The position numbers and the translations under genes were made by a program. A stretch of DNA of 64,000 bases, taken from Bacteroidales bacterium. Lineage in GTDB: Bacteria > Bacteroidota > Bacteroidia > Bacteroidales > VadinHA17. Location of the stretch: assembly GCA_021371855.1 (NCBI GenBank), contig JAJFVL010000027.1, positions 20,648 to 84,647 on the forward strand, given 5' to 3'. The notes below the pieces were generated by a model. That model ran no database searches. It was given only the letters and a program-made list of their open reading frames with translations, and was not told where the DNA came from. Positions within the stretch are counted from its first letter, which is position 1. The number at the start of each line of letters is the position of its first letter. This document shows, one piece after another, positions 35,745 to 44,012 of this stretch.

Positions 35745-35882
35745 TTTTTATACACCCATCCCAATCCATCTCCTTAACTCCACCTCACCCTGATCCCTTT
35801 CCTCCAGGAGAGGGACTAAGTTATTAATTATTTGCGTATTACTCTCCTTCTCCTCAGGAAGAAGGAGCCGGAGGATGAGGTG
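35745..35882. repeat. Imperfect inverted repeat linked to the DUF559 remnant
   Basis: The left arm reads CTCCACCTCACCCTGATCCC...CTCCAGGAGAGGG (about 35774-35817). The right arm reads CTCTCCTTCTCC...CCGGAGGATGAGGTG (about 35845-35882), so the ends are inverted copies (CACCTCA-CCCT against AGGATGAGGTG). Within each arm is a smaller palindrome (TCCTCCAGGAGAGGGA; TCCTCAGGAAGAAGGA). Such CTC-ACCCT/AGGGTGAG repeats commonly precede DUF559 genes in bacterial genomes, by my recollection. Confidence 0.6.
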
Positions 35883-35910
35883 AAAAATAAAAAATATTAA
35901 AATAAATTAG

Positions 35911-35929
35911 TACTATGTATTGCATAGTA
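35911..35929. promoter_or_regulatory. Probable PadR operator (TACTATG-N5-CATAGTA)
   Basis: The sequence TACTATGTATTGCATAGTA is a perfect 7-bp inverted repeat with a 5-nt centre. It covers the TTG -33 element (35920-35922) of the promoter whose -7 box TATCTTTG is at 35944-35951, 21 nt on. A PadR regulator is the second gene downstream. PadR proteins bind palindromes of this general kind and repress their own operons; the pairing of this operator with this protein is inference. Confidence 0.65.
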
Positions 35930-35951
35930 TAATATTTTTATTATATCTTTG
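35920..35951 (+). promoter_or_regulatory. Promoter of the PspC-PadR-PspC operon
   Basis: TTG (35920-35922) and TATCTTTG (35944-35951) are separated by 21 nt, fitting the Bacteroidota consensus. The first gene starts 48 nt further on, leaving a short leader. The operator palindrome overlaps the -33 region, which would block sigma binding when occupied. Confidence 0.6.
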
Positions 35952-35999
35952 CATTGTCATGTTACATGTATCATACAGTAGTAATAAATAAACAGAACC

Positions 36000-36590
36000 A
36001 TGAAAATCACAGTAAGCATTAATCTTGGCGGTTATTCTTTCAATATCGACGAAGATGCCTATGCCGAACTTAAAATGTATCTCAGGAATCTTGAGCTTCA
36101 TTTTGCCGAAGAAGAGAGCTCCTCGGAGATCCTCTCTGATATTGAGGCCCGTATGTCGGAACTGTTCCGTACCAAGCTTACCAACTACAAGAAAGTAATA
36201 ACCATAGAAGATGTGCGACAGGCTATATCAGTCCTGGGCACTCCTGAAGATATCTCCGACAATGACGGAACGGCTGCCCGGGATAAGTTTTCGTCACATG
36301 GCTATCATCGTATGTATCGCGATACGGACCATAGGATTATTGGAGGTGTATGTTCCGGAATGGGTGCCTACTGGAATATCGAACCGTGGATTGTCAGGAT
36401 TATTTTCATTGTCATTACAATGATGGGCGGTTTGGGAGTACTTGTATATATCATTCTATATATCGTTCTCCCTGAAGCTAAAACGACTGCCCAGAAAATT
36501 GAAATGAAAGGAGAACCTGTTAATATTCAAAATATTAAGGAAGCGGTTAAAAAGGAATTCAATGATGTCAGGAAAAACATGAAACTGTAA
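36000..36590 (+). CDS. PspC-domain protein with N-terminal helical domain
   Basis: The 196-residue protein has an N-terminal soluble domain (1-95: KITVSINLGGYSFNIDEDAYAELKMYL, then SDIEARMSELFRTKL and TIEDVRQAISVLGTPEDIS). A PspC domain follows (about 103-165: RMYRDTDHRIIGGVCSGMGAYWNIEPWIVRI with one or two membrane helices, ending IVLPEAKT). The charged C-tail (EAVKKEFNDVRKNMKL) is cytosolic. PspC belongs to the phage-shock envelope-stress response, where it senses membrane damage; no PspA is visible in this window. The same two-domain layout is repeated at 37001, so this operon has paired paralogues around a PadR gene. Confidence 0.85.
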   Translation: MKITVSINLGGYSFNIDEDAYAELKMYLRNLELHFAEEESSSEILSDIEARMSELFRTKLTNYKKVITIEDVRQAISVLGTPEDISDNDGTAARDKFSSHGYHRMYRDTDHRIIGGVCSGMGAYWNIEPWIVRIIFIVITMMGGLGVLVYIILYIVLPEAKTTAQKIEMKGEPVNIQNIKEAVKKEFNDVRKNMKL

Positions 36591-36642
36591 TTGGTTTTTC
36601 ATGTTCAACTATTTGAAATGTAAAAATTTAAAATCATATATC

Positions 36643-36969
36643 ATGGATTTGGAAAACACAAAAGCACAGATGCGAAAAGGAATTCTGGAATATTGTATCC
36701 TTTCTGTTCTGTCAAGAAATTCCTGTTATGCAAGCGACATAATAAAGGAACTTAAAGAAGCAGAGGTGATAGTGGTAGAAGGTACCCTTTATCCTCTTCT
36801 GACCAGGCAAAAAAACGCCGGGTTGCTCAGTTATCGGTGGGAAGAATCACAACAGGGCCCCCCCCGTAAATATTATGAACTTACAGAGGAAGGTCGTGCA
36901 TACCTGGCCGATCTTGATAAATCGTGGCAACAGCTTGTTGAATCAGTCAATCAGATCAGAACAAGATAA
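36643..36969 (+). CDS. PadR-family transcriptional regulator
   Basis: The start at 36643 (108 residues) is chosen because MDLENTKAQMRKGILEYCILSVL is the classic PadR opening. A winged helix-turn-helix follows with the recognition region ASDIIKELKEAEVIVVEGTLYPLLTRQKNAGLLSY and the wing SQQGPPRKYYELTEEGRAYLADL. It is a short PadR (subfamily with a single C-terminal helix) that dimerises on palindromes such as the one at 35911-35929. It probably represses this operon until an envelope or small-molecule signal releases it. It lies between the two PspC genes, 53 and 32 nt from them. Confidence 0.92.
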   Translation: MDLENTKAQMRKGILEYCILSVLSRNSCYASDIIKELKEAEVIVVEGTLYPLLTRQKNAGLLSYRWEESQQGPPRKYYELTEEGRAYLADLDKSWQQLVESVNQIRTR

Positions 36970-37000
36970 CCTGTTTATTAATAAATAAAAACTTGAAATA

Positions 37001-38593
37001 ATGGACAAGACCATAAACATTAATATAGCCGGTACTCTCTTTAAGATTGACGAAGATGCTTACCAGATATTGCGCGATTATCTTTATGCAATTAATAACC
37101 GGTTCAGGAATACTCAGGGCGGACTTGAAACAGTTGAGGATATTGAATCGCGTATAGCTGAAATTTTCCAGTCGCAAAAAGGTTTAGCCGGAGTTATTAC
37201 AAAGGAAAGTGTTGAAGCAATGATCTCGATCATCGGGAAACCAGAGGATTTTGATCAGATTGATTCAGAAACAGAATCTAAGGTTTACACTTCCCGTACA
37301 AAAAAAATGTACCGTAATCCCGATGACTCTATAATAAGCGGTGTTTGCGGAGGTATCGGTGTTTATCTGAATACTGAACCTGTACTGTTCAGGATCCTTT
37401 TTGTTCTTTTTACGCTCTTTTATGGAATGGGATTCTTTGTCTACATCGCTTTGTGGATTGCACTTCCCTCAGCCCGTACCGATTCACAGAAAAGAGAAAT
37501 GTACGGTGATGCATATAATCCTGTTAAGTCGCATGGAAAACAAACTGATGGTTCAGTTACCACACCTGCTCCTTTATATACATCGGGATATAACAATACT
37601 TCAAAGGCCGGGAATGCTTTCAATGAAATTTTCAGGGCCCTGGGAAAAGTGGGTTTTATCATCTGCCGTATATTTATGATATTCGTAGGAATCGTACTTG
37701 TAATGACCGGTTTCATTGCAATTATTGCTTACGTGATGATTTTTTTCTTCCACTATCCTGAAGCTTTCTCTTCTGATTCATTTACCATGGGAATGACTTA
37801 CTTTCCTGATTTTCTGAACTATATCGTGAATCCTGCTACTGTACCCTGGATAATTGCCCTTACTACTATTGTATTTATATTGCCAACTCTTGCCATAATT
37901 TACTGGGGCGTTAAAATGATATTCTGGTTTAAAGCAAAAGATGGCGTATTCAGTATTGTTGCGCTGGTATTATGGGTAGTTGCTTTAACTGCCCTTTCAA
38001 TAGTTCTGTTCCGCGAAGGAGTTAGTTTTGCCCAGACAGCCAAATCATCATCGCAGATCATACTGCCCCACACACCTGATACTCTTTATGTAATGACTGA
38101 CCACAAAGTTTCAGATCTCAAATTTGACAAAGAGATCTCATTCAATAATGAAGAATATGCTGTATATATAAATGATGGGAATAAAGAACTTTATATCCGT
38201 CCGTGTATGGACATAAACAGGTCTCATGATGATATTGCCAGGATAGAGGTAAGGAAGCGTTCTTCAGGCAGCAGTAAAATAAATGCCAAAATGAAGACCG
38301 AAGAGTTACTGTACAATTACAGGGTAAATGGCGATACCCTTATGCTTGATGATTACTTTACCATCCCGGCAGGTCGCCGGTGGTCAGCCGATGTGGTTCA
38401 CGTCAACCTCAATATTCCTGAAGGCATCATTTTAAAATTCGACAGATCTGCTGAAAATCTTTTTCTTTCAAAATATGATTTTGATGATGAGTCAGATTTT
38501 GAATCCGGCTGGAAGAAATCAGGAAACAGGTCGTGGATATTAACTGATGAAGGACTTAAACCGGCGAAAAAGATTTCTCAGAAACAAAAATAA
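37001..38593 (+). CDS. Large PspC-domain membrane protein
   Basis: The 530-residue protein repeats the domain order of the gene at 36000. An N-terminal helical domain (1-92: TININIAGTLFKIDEDAYQILRDYL, VEDIESRIAEIF) is followed by PspC (about 103-160: KMYRNPDDSIISGVCGGIGVYLNTEP). Next come three or four membrane helices (about 215-340), and then a large C-terminal beta-rich domain (about 350-510: DTLYVMTDHKVSDLKFDKEISF... NYRVNGDTLMLDDYFTIP, VVHVNLNIPEGIILKFD). That domain is probably periplasmic or cytosolic and resembles toast-rack-type adhesin-like domains. It is the last gene of the operon, followed by a strong terminator. It is likely an envelope-stress sensor or effector. Confidence 0.85.
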   Translation: MDKTININIAGTLFKIDEDAYQILRDYLYAINNRFRNTQGGLETVEDIESRIAEIFQSQKGLAGVITKESVEAMISIIGKPEDFDQIDSETESKVYTSRTKKMYRNPDDSIISGVCGGIGVYLNTEPVLFRILFVLFTLFYGMGFFVYIALWIALPSARTDSQKREMYGDAYNPVKSHGKQTDGSVTTPAPLYTSGYNNTSKAGNAFNEIFRALGKVGFIICRIFMIFVGIVLVMTGFIAIIAYVMIFFFHYPEAFSSDSFTMGMTYFPDFLNYIVNPATVPWIIALTTIVFILPTLAIIYWGVKMIFWFKAKDGVFSIVALVLWVVALTALSIVLFREGVSFAQTAKSSSQIILPHTPDTLYVMTDHKVSDLKFDKEISFNNEEYAVYINDGNKELYIRPCMDINRSHDDIARIEVRKRSSGSSKINAKMKTEELLYNYRVNGDTLMLDDYFTIPAGRRWSADVVHVNLNIPEGIILKFDRSAENLFLSKYDFDDESDFESGWKKSGNRSWILTDEGLKPAKKISQKQK

Positions 38594-38626
38594 TTGTCCA
38601 GTTTTTATTCCTGATATGTTATTGAT

Positions 38627-38660
38627 ATCCGGCCCCGTTAATCGGTGCCGGATTTTTTTT
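38627..38660 (+). terminator. Rho-independent terminator of the PspC-PadR operon
   Basis: The stem ATCCGGC (38627-38633) pairs with GCCGGAT (38647-38653) across a 13-nt loop, followed by T8 ending at 38660. Confidence 0.88.
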
Positions 38661-38868
38661 CATAAGATCTTATATTCATAATTGCCGATAACCATATCTT
38701 CTTTTATAATGAATCTTTAAACCCAACATAATAATAATTTTCAGAGCGGGATCAATATTTAAGTTATAAATATCTGATTTATTAGTTTTTTACTTAATTT
38801 TATTTCTTTGATTATTCAAATTTCTATAGAATGGCTGTCTGGAATCATGCACCTGAATTGTTTGGACA

Positions 38869-39567
38869 ATGGCTATAAAAATTGTAATGGCAATATTAAT
38901 AGTTGCACTTCTGGGATACGTCATCTACCTGAATATTCAGCTGTCAAAAAGAAACATATTCATCGAATCAACAGTTAAGAGGTTGTCAGGAATTGAAAAA
39001 AACAGGAGTATTGATGAAATGATGGTTTTTCTGAAAGAGATACAGAAACTCAGCCAATATAGTTCATATTTTACTGACAAGCTTCTTGAGGAAAAGACAT
39101 TAAAATTTATCCTTGAAAATGTCAAGAATCTGAAAATATATATCCATTACACTAAAGATGAAGCTAATGCCAAAAAGATTCTTAAAGAAGGATTTAAATT
39201 TACTGATTCCTTCTACAAAACAGCATTGCCTGTCACGAAAGATAAACTTGATTTAATTATCAAACATAACAGCCAAAAAATGTTCGGAGATTATCTTCTG
39301 ATAATCTGCGTATCAAACGACATTGTCAATTTTTATTCTATGGAATTGCAAAAAGTGGGCATTCAAAACTATTATTTTGAAAACATTTTAACTGAAATAC
39401 CTCCTACATTAGATGACAATTCTGACCTCGTTTACCTTTTGCCGTCTCAATTTGTTAAAGGTTATATTAACTATCGTACGGGAGAAATTATGGAAAATCC
39501 TGATCATGACCCATGGTACAACTCACCCTGTTTCATGAAAAATATTGAGACCCTTAAAAACGGATAA
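38869..39567 (+). CDS. Membrane-anchored protein of unknown function, possibly ART-like fold
   Basis: The 232-residue protein has one N-terminal membrane helix (residues 4-22) and a coiled-coil-like stretch (25-75) before a C-terminal domain. That domain starts IYIHYTKDEANAKKILKEGFKFTDSFYKTALPVTKD, has DYLLIICVSNDIVNFYS, and ends YLLPSQFVKGYINYRTGEIMENPDHDPW. The H-Y-T...AxxILxxGF pattern with later LPxxFVKGYI resembles the opening of ADP-ribosyltransferase/RNA 2'-phosphotransferase-like folds. I do not see the full catalytic triad, so this is a suggestion only. It stands alone after a terminator, 50 nt before a secreted protein. Confidence 0.55.
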   Translation: MAIKIVMAILIVALLGYVIYLNIQLSKRNIFIESTVKRLSGIEKNRSIDEMMVFLKEIQKLSQYSSYFTDKLLEEKTLKFILENVKNLKIYIHYTKDEANAKKILKEGFKFTDSFYKTALPVTKDKLDLIIKHNSQKMFGDYLLIICVSNDIVNFYSMELQKVGIQNYYFENILTEIPPTLDDNSDLVYLLPSQFVKGYINYRTGEIMENPDHDPWYNSPCFMKNIETLKNG

Positions 39568-39617
39568 AAAATATTAAAAATTAATAAATTTAAACTTTTT
39601 AAAAACCCATAAATCGT

Positions 39618-40673
39618 ATGAAAAAGACGTTATTATTTTCCCTGACAGCTTGTCTGATATTTGGAAATCCTGCAATTGCACAGGTATCCGGACTATTGAA
39701 AAAAGCCAAGAATTCTGTTACAAATGAACTTCTTGGCAATAACGACAAAAGCACTGCCAAAACCTCACCCGAACCATCATGTGCCTGCAATGATGCTGAA
39801 TTAGTTGTAGGTTTGGGAGGATCATTAAAACTTGATTATAAGGAATTAACCATAAGCGTTGCTGACGATGGCAGAATCTTGGCAAAAGACAGGATCAGCG
39901 GTAAATATTATATCATTAAAAACGGTGTATCACAGGGTCCCTATTCTGAAGGAGATCCCAAACTTGCCGATTTCCAGGAAATTTCTGACGATAATAACAG
40001 CATGGAAGCCCTACTGATAAAATATAAAAGTTATATCAGCAAATCAGGTGAAAAATACAAGATAACTTTTGACGGGAAAAATTATGGCCCTTATGCCAGG
40101 ATTGAAAATTTTGTTGTTACAAAAGCAAAAAATCAGTTCGCTGCAACAGTGGTTGATAAGGTGATCGCAACTGAAGATCAGGGTAAAAAGATCGAAGCAG
40201 CCATGAATAATGCCAAGACCGATCAGGAGCGTATGGATATCGCCATGAAATTTTCGCAGCAAATGCAACAAAACATTCTGTCAGGAGGCAACCCGGAAGG
40301 TATTACTCCGAAACTTATTACCAATGTTATTGATGAACCGATTGACCAAACTAAGTTCATGACAGCTGTTTTAAACGGAAACGCTAAATATGATGAAATC
40401 CTTTTGATCAGTTACGATAAAATAACAAATCTGAAAGGAAATCCTGTAATGACTATCAAACCTGAGGATGCCGGAGCCGAAAAGCTGTTCATCAATTCAT
40501 CAAATACCAGATATGCAATATACGGTTATGGTACTCTCACTTTCAGCGATGGTACCACAATGAATTCTCTTTTTAATCCGGGTCTTATCAAAACCGACGG
40601 GAAAATTTATTTAACGTATATGTATTACTCACCTAAAAATAATGCATTGATGCAATGTAAAATACCGTTCTAA
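39618..40673 (+). CDS. Secreted protein of unknown function with WG-like repeats
   Basis: The 351-residue protein has a signal peptide (MKKTLLFSLTACLIFGNPAIAQ). Its mature part contains repeating beta segments around Gly-Pro-Tyr turns: KYYIIKNGVSQGPYSEGD, KYKITFDGKNYGPYARIEN and FAATVVDKV. Such spaced KxxxxxxGxxxGPY units recall propeller-like WG repeats. A stretch IEAAMNNAKTDQERMDIAMKFSQQM is helical. The C-terminus (ITNLKGNPVMTIKPEDAGAEKLFINSSNTRYAIYGYGTLTF) is again beta-rich. No named family was recognised. A single cysteine pair (CAC, near residue 55) is present. It lies between two other unknown exported proteins. Confidence 0.55.
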   Translation: MKKTLLFSLTACLIFGNPAIAQVSGLLKKAKNSVTNELLGNNDKSTAKTSPEPSCACNDAELVVGLGGSLKLDYKELTISVADDGRILAKDRISGKYYIIKNGVSQGPYSEGDPKLADFQEISDDNNSMEALLIKYKSYISKSGEKYKITFDGKNYGPYARIENFVVTKAKNQFAATVVDKVIATEDQGKKIEAAMNNAKTDQERMDIAMKFSQQMQQNILSGGNPEGITPKLITNVIDEPIDQTKFMTAVLNGNAKYDEILLISYDKITNLKGNPVMTIKPEDAGAEKLFINSSNTRYAIYGYGTLTFSDGTTMNSLFNPGLIKTDGKIYLTYMYYSPKNNALMQCKIPF

Positions 40674-40725
40674 ATCCATCTCCATTCACCTTATACTCAT
40701 CGCATAAAACATTATATGCACTGAT

Positions 40726-41448
40726 GTGATTAACAGATTGTTTTTAAGGATATTGTTTGCTTTTCTTCCTTTTTCCCTGTTACCGGAATCATCCTGGTCA
40801 CAGGACACAGACTATCAGAATATTTTTGGTGATAATTGGAAGAAAGCTGCTTCTTTCGAAAAAGAAAACAGAAACTGGATTGAACCACTTCTGACTCAGA
40901 ATCACATTCCCTATCCGGTTGCCATAGCAATTATCTTCCCGGAGTTGATACGGTATTCCGCTTTACGCGATAAGATGGAGATCACATTGCTTAAAACCCT
41001 GTATATTAACCTTGGAGAAACATATGCTAACTTTTCAATAGGCCAGTTCCAGATGAAGCCCTCTTTTGCCGAAATGATCAGGGAAAAAGCGCCGGCCGTT
41101 ATTGGGCGAAGATCACAAATAGTTTTTAAAAACAGATCTGAATATGATGATATTAAGGACTTCCGGCAATCGATTGTTTCGGATCTTGAAGATCCGGAAA
41201 TTCAGCTGAAATATCTGATAGTCTTTATGAAAATCTGTGAAAAAAACTACAGGATAAATAGAAAAGATGAAGCTTTCAGGATAAAATTTCTTGCCACAGC
41301 ATACAACTATGGATTCAATAAAAGCAGTGAACAGATAGAAAATATGATGGGTAAAAAGTACTTTAACACAGCTCTTTTCAGGACTGATAATTATTGTTAT
41401 TCTGAAGTCTCGCTGTTTTGGTATAATCATCACCAGACTGATAAATAA
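40726..41448 (+). CDS. Exported lysozyme-fold-like protein, probable lytic transglycosylase relative
   Basis: The 240-residue protein has a signal-like start (RLFLRILFAFLPFSLL). It shows features of the transglycosylase SLT fold: HIPYPVAIAIIFPELIRYS, in which the Glu could be catalytic, then YANFSIGQFQMKPSFAEMI in place of the usual S-x-GLMQIxP, and FLATAYNYGF in place of the AAYNxG motif. If active it would cut peptidoglycan in the periplasm. After its TAA (41446-41448) the same frame continues without interruption for 25 codons (GKYEFLARMPDILNNRQRYI...) to a TGA at 41524-41526 that looks coding. The present stop may thus be a premature mutation. The fold assignment is by motif only. Confidence 0.6.
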   Translation: MINRLFLRILFAFLPFSLLPESSWSQDTDYQNIFGDNWKKAASFEKENRNWIEPLLTQNHIPYPVAIAIIFPELIRYSALRDKMEITLLKTLYINLGETYANFSIGQFQMKPSFAEMIREKAPAVIGRRSQIVFKNRSEYDDIKDFRQSIVSDLEDPEIQLKYLIVFMKICEKNYRINRKDEAFRIKFLATAYNYGFNKSSEQIENMMGKKYFNTALFRTDNYCYSEVSLFWYNHHQTDK

Positions 41449-41562
41449 GGTAAGTACGAGTTTCTGGCCAGAATGCCTGATATACTGAATAACCGGCAGA
41501 GGTATATTGATTTTGAACATCTCTGATTATTTAATAATTTTGAATGAGATAAAGCTTATTAT

Positions 41563-43923
41563 ATGAAAAAGATATTCAGTCTGTTACTTCTCATGGCTCC
41601 GGCATGTTTTGTTTTACAATCCTGCAAAACCAACGATAAAACTACAGGAGAATCAGAAGATTTTACCCAGTATGTCGATCCGCTTATAGGGACCGCACAT
41701 TGCAGATGGTTCCATGTAGCCCCGGGAGCAAATCCTTTCGGGATGGCAAAACCGGGTCCTTCAACCGACGGCCATCTTGGCAATAAGGATGGATGGGAAG
41801 CTGTCGGTTACGATTTCCGGCATACATCTGTTGAAGGATTTCCGAATTTCCATGAGTTTCAGATTGGTGGCATAGTATTTATGCCTACAACCGGTGAGCT
41901 TAAGACTGTACCGGGAAAAACTGATTCTGTAGGAGACGGGTACCATTCATCATTCGATAAAAAAGATGAGATTATTCATCCGGGATATTATTCGGTATTA
42001 CTGAAGGATTATGGGATTAAGGCTGAATTGACATCAACGAACAGGGTCAGTTTTCACCGCTACACATTCCCTGCCGGTAAACAGTCGCATATCCTTTTCG
42101 ATATCGGTAACAAGCAGGGTGAAAGCGGTGAGGTAAAAGATGCAAAGGTCACATTTACTACCAATGGACGGATTGAAGGATTTGTTGAAACATATCCGGA
42201 GTATGTAAAGAAATATGATACGGGTGCAAGTGTTAAAATGTTTTTCTCTGCTGACATCAATAAGAAGCCTGAATCGTACGGTATCTTTCATGGTTCTCAG
42301 ACCGAACCCGGTAAAAATGAAGCTACAGGAGTTGGTGCAGGACTTTACCTTAATTATACTACCTCTGAAAATGAAAGTATTGTAATAAAAGCCGGTCTTT
42401 CTTACACCTCTGTCGAGAATGCCAGGCTTAACCTTGAAGCAGAAGCATCAGCCTTAAGTTTTGATGATGCAAAAGAAAAAACTCATAGTATCTGGAACTC
42501 TTGCCTCGGAAGGATACGGGTTGAAGGTAAAGTACAAAATAACAAAGTCAAATTCTATACCGGCCTTTATCACGCACTGTTGGGCCGGGGATTGGCAAGT
42601 GATGTAAACGGAGCCTATCCAAAACATGACGGCACAACCGGACAGATCCCTCCTGGCAAAGACAATAAACCCGAATACAACTTTTATAATACCGATGCTA
42701 TATGGGGAGGCCAATGGAATCTGATCCAGTTATGGGCACTGGCATATCCTGAATATCTATCAGACTTTATTAAAACTCACCTGCTTGTTTACCAGGATGC
42801 CGGATGGCTCGGCGACGGGCTTGCCTGCAGCAAATATGTCTCAGGTGTTGGCACCAACCAGGTTCCTCTTGCAATTGTTGCGGCTTATATGTGCGGTATA
42901 AGGGATTTCGATATCCGGAAAGCTTATGAGGCTTCGCTGAAAAATGAAATAACTTCGGAAAACCGCGTTTTCGGTGCCGGTAAGATGGATGTTGGTAAGT
43001 TTGTGAAATACGGTTATGTACCATATTTGGAAAAAGGAAATGGTGCCGATGAATTATGGAGATTTTCATGCTCACATACTCTTGAATATTCATACACTTC
43101 ATATGCTGTTGCCCAGATGGCAAAATCGCTCGGGAAAGACCAGGATTACAAAATGTTAATGAATCTCTCAAAAGGATGGGAAAAAATATTCCATCCAACA
43201 AGGCTGATGATGTGGCCAAAGCTTGAGAATGGAAAATTTTTTGAAGAATTTGATGCTGCCGAGCCTCATAATGGTTTCCAGGAAGGCAATGCTTACCAGT
43301 ATTCATTTTATGTCCCCCAGGATCCTGAAGGGATAGTTGCCAGGATAGGTAAAGTTGAGTTCAATAATCGCCTCGACAGTATTTTTATCATCTCTCAGAA
43401 AGATCTTTTCGGGGGAGGAACAGAGATTGCTGCTTTTGCCGGGATAAAAAAACCTTACAACCATGGCAACCAGCCTTGCCTTCACACATCATGGTTATTT
43501 AATCACTCAGGGGTACCTTCAAAAACTCAGAAATGGGTAAGGGCTATCTGCAATGATTTTTATGGTACTGAAGGTATTCATGGTTATGGTTTTGGTCAGG
43601 ACGAAGATCAGGGCCAGTTGGGGGCATGGATAGTAATGGCAGGGACCGGGCTTTTCGATGTGAAAGGGTTAACTGATATTGAACCGACATTCGGAATAGG
43701 GAGCCCTCTTTTTGATAAGATCACAATCAATCTTAATAATAAGTACTATACCGGGAAACAGTTTATTATTGAAACTGAAAATAACAGTCCTGATAATTTT
43801 TATATCCAGTCAATGTCAGTTAATGGTAAAGAACTCGCCAATACATTTATCCCGTTTTCTACGGTCGTAAATGGAGGTAAGATGATTCTTAAAATGGGGA
43901 ATGTTCCCCATGATCAATATTAA
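41563..43923 (+). CDS. GH92 family alpha-mannosidase-type lipoprotein
   Basis: The 786-residue protein has a lipoprotein-type signal (MKKIFSLLLLMAPACFVLQSC). It opens with the GH92 motif YVDPLIGTAHCRWFHVAPGANPFGMAKPGPST and contains VEGFPNFHEFQIGGIVFMPTTGE. Later come the catalytic-domain motifs ADELWRFSCSHTLEYSYTSYAVAQMA, GNQPCLHTSWLFNHSGVPSKTQKWVR and GFGQDEDQGQLGAWIVMAGTGLFDVKG. In well-studied GH92 enzymes the last motif reads GNDDxGQ; the DEDQ form marks a distinct branch. GH92 are calcium-dependent inverting exo-alpha-mannosidases acting on host or fungal mannans at the cell surface. It has its own transcript; sialate lyase lies beyond a decayed element. Confidence 0.93.
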   Translation: MKKIFSLLLLMAPACFVLQSCKTNDKTTGESEDFTQYVDPLIGTAHCRWFHVAPGANPFGMAKPGPSTDGHLGNKDGWEAVGYDFRHTSVEGFPNFHEFQIGGIVFMPTTGELKTVPGKTDSVGDGYHSSFDKKDEIIHPGYYSVLLKDYGIKAELTSTNRVSFHRYTFPAGKQSHILFDIGNKQGESGEVKDAKVTFTTNGRIEGFVETYPEYVKKYDTGASVKMFFSADINKKPESYGIFHGSQTEPGKNEATGVGAGLYLNYTTSENESIVIKAGLSYTSVENARLNLEAEASALSFDDAKEKTHSIWNSCLGRIRVEGKVQNNKVKFYTGLYHALLGRGLASDVNGAYPKHDGTTGQIPPGKDNKPEYNFYNTDAIWGGQWNLIQLWALAYPEYLSDFIKTHLLVYQDAGWLGDGLACSKYVSGVGTNQVPLAIVAAYMCGIRDFDIRKAYEASLKNEITSENRVFGAGKMDVGKFVKYGYVPYLEKGNGADELWRFSCSHTLEYSYTSYAVAQMAKSLGKDQDYKMLMNLSKGWEKIFHPTRLMMWPKLENGKFFEEFDAAEPHNGFQEGNAYQYSFYVPQDPEGIVARIGKVEFNNRLDSIFIISQKDLFGGGTEIAAFAGIKKPYNHGNQPCLHTSWLFNHSGVPSKTQKWVRAICNDFYGTEGIHGYGFGQDEDQGQLGAWIVMAGTGLFDVKGLTDIEPTFGIGSPLFDKITINLNNKYYTGKQFIIETENNSPDNFYIQSMSVNGKELANTFIPFSTVVNGGKMILKMGNVPHDQY

Positions 43924-44012
43924 CTGATTCTTTCTGATTCCGACATCAGTAATTCCTAAGTCATAAATCAAAAAATCAGAGAGTTTTATTGAACAGTACG
44001 AATGAAAATACT

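Larger units (their letters stand above)
35500..35999. other. Interval of 500 bp with nuclease remnant, inverted repeat and PspC-PadR promoter
   Basis: No intact gene. From left to right it holds the DUF559 fragment, an AT-rich stretch, the inverted repeat, and a promoter with a perfect palindromic operator driving the PspC operon. Confidence 0.6.

Noticed and set aside
41446..41448. Recoded stop (readthrough)
   Set aside because: TAA is not used for selenocysteine or pyrrolysine and no structure follows; a simple nonsense mutation is more likely. Kept only as a modest finding.
42770..43306. Long open frame on the minus strand opposite GH92
   Set aside because: It is fully inside the GH92 gene, rich in His/Arg/Pro and Cys, with no family feature; it is a shadow of biased codon use.
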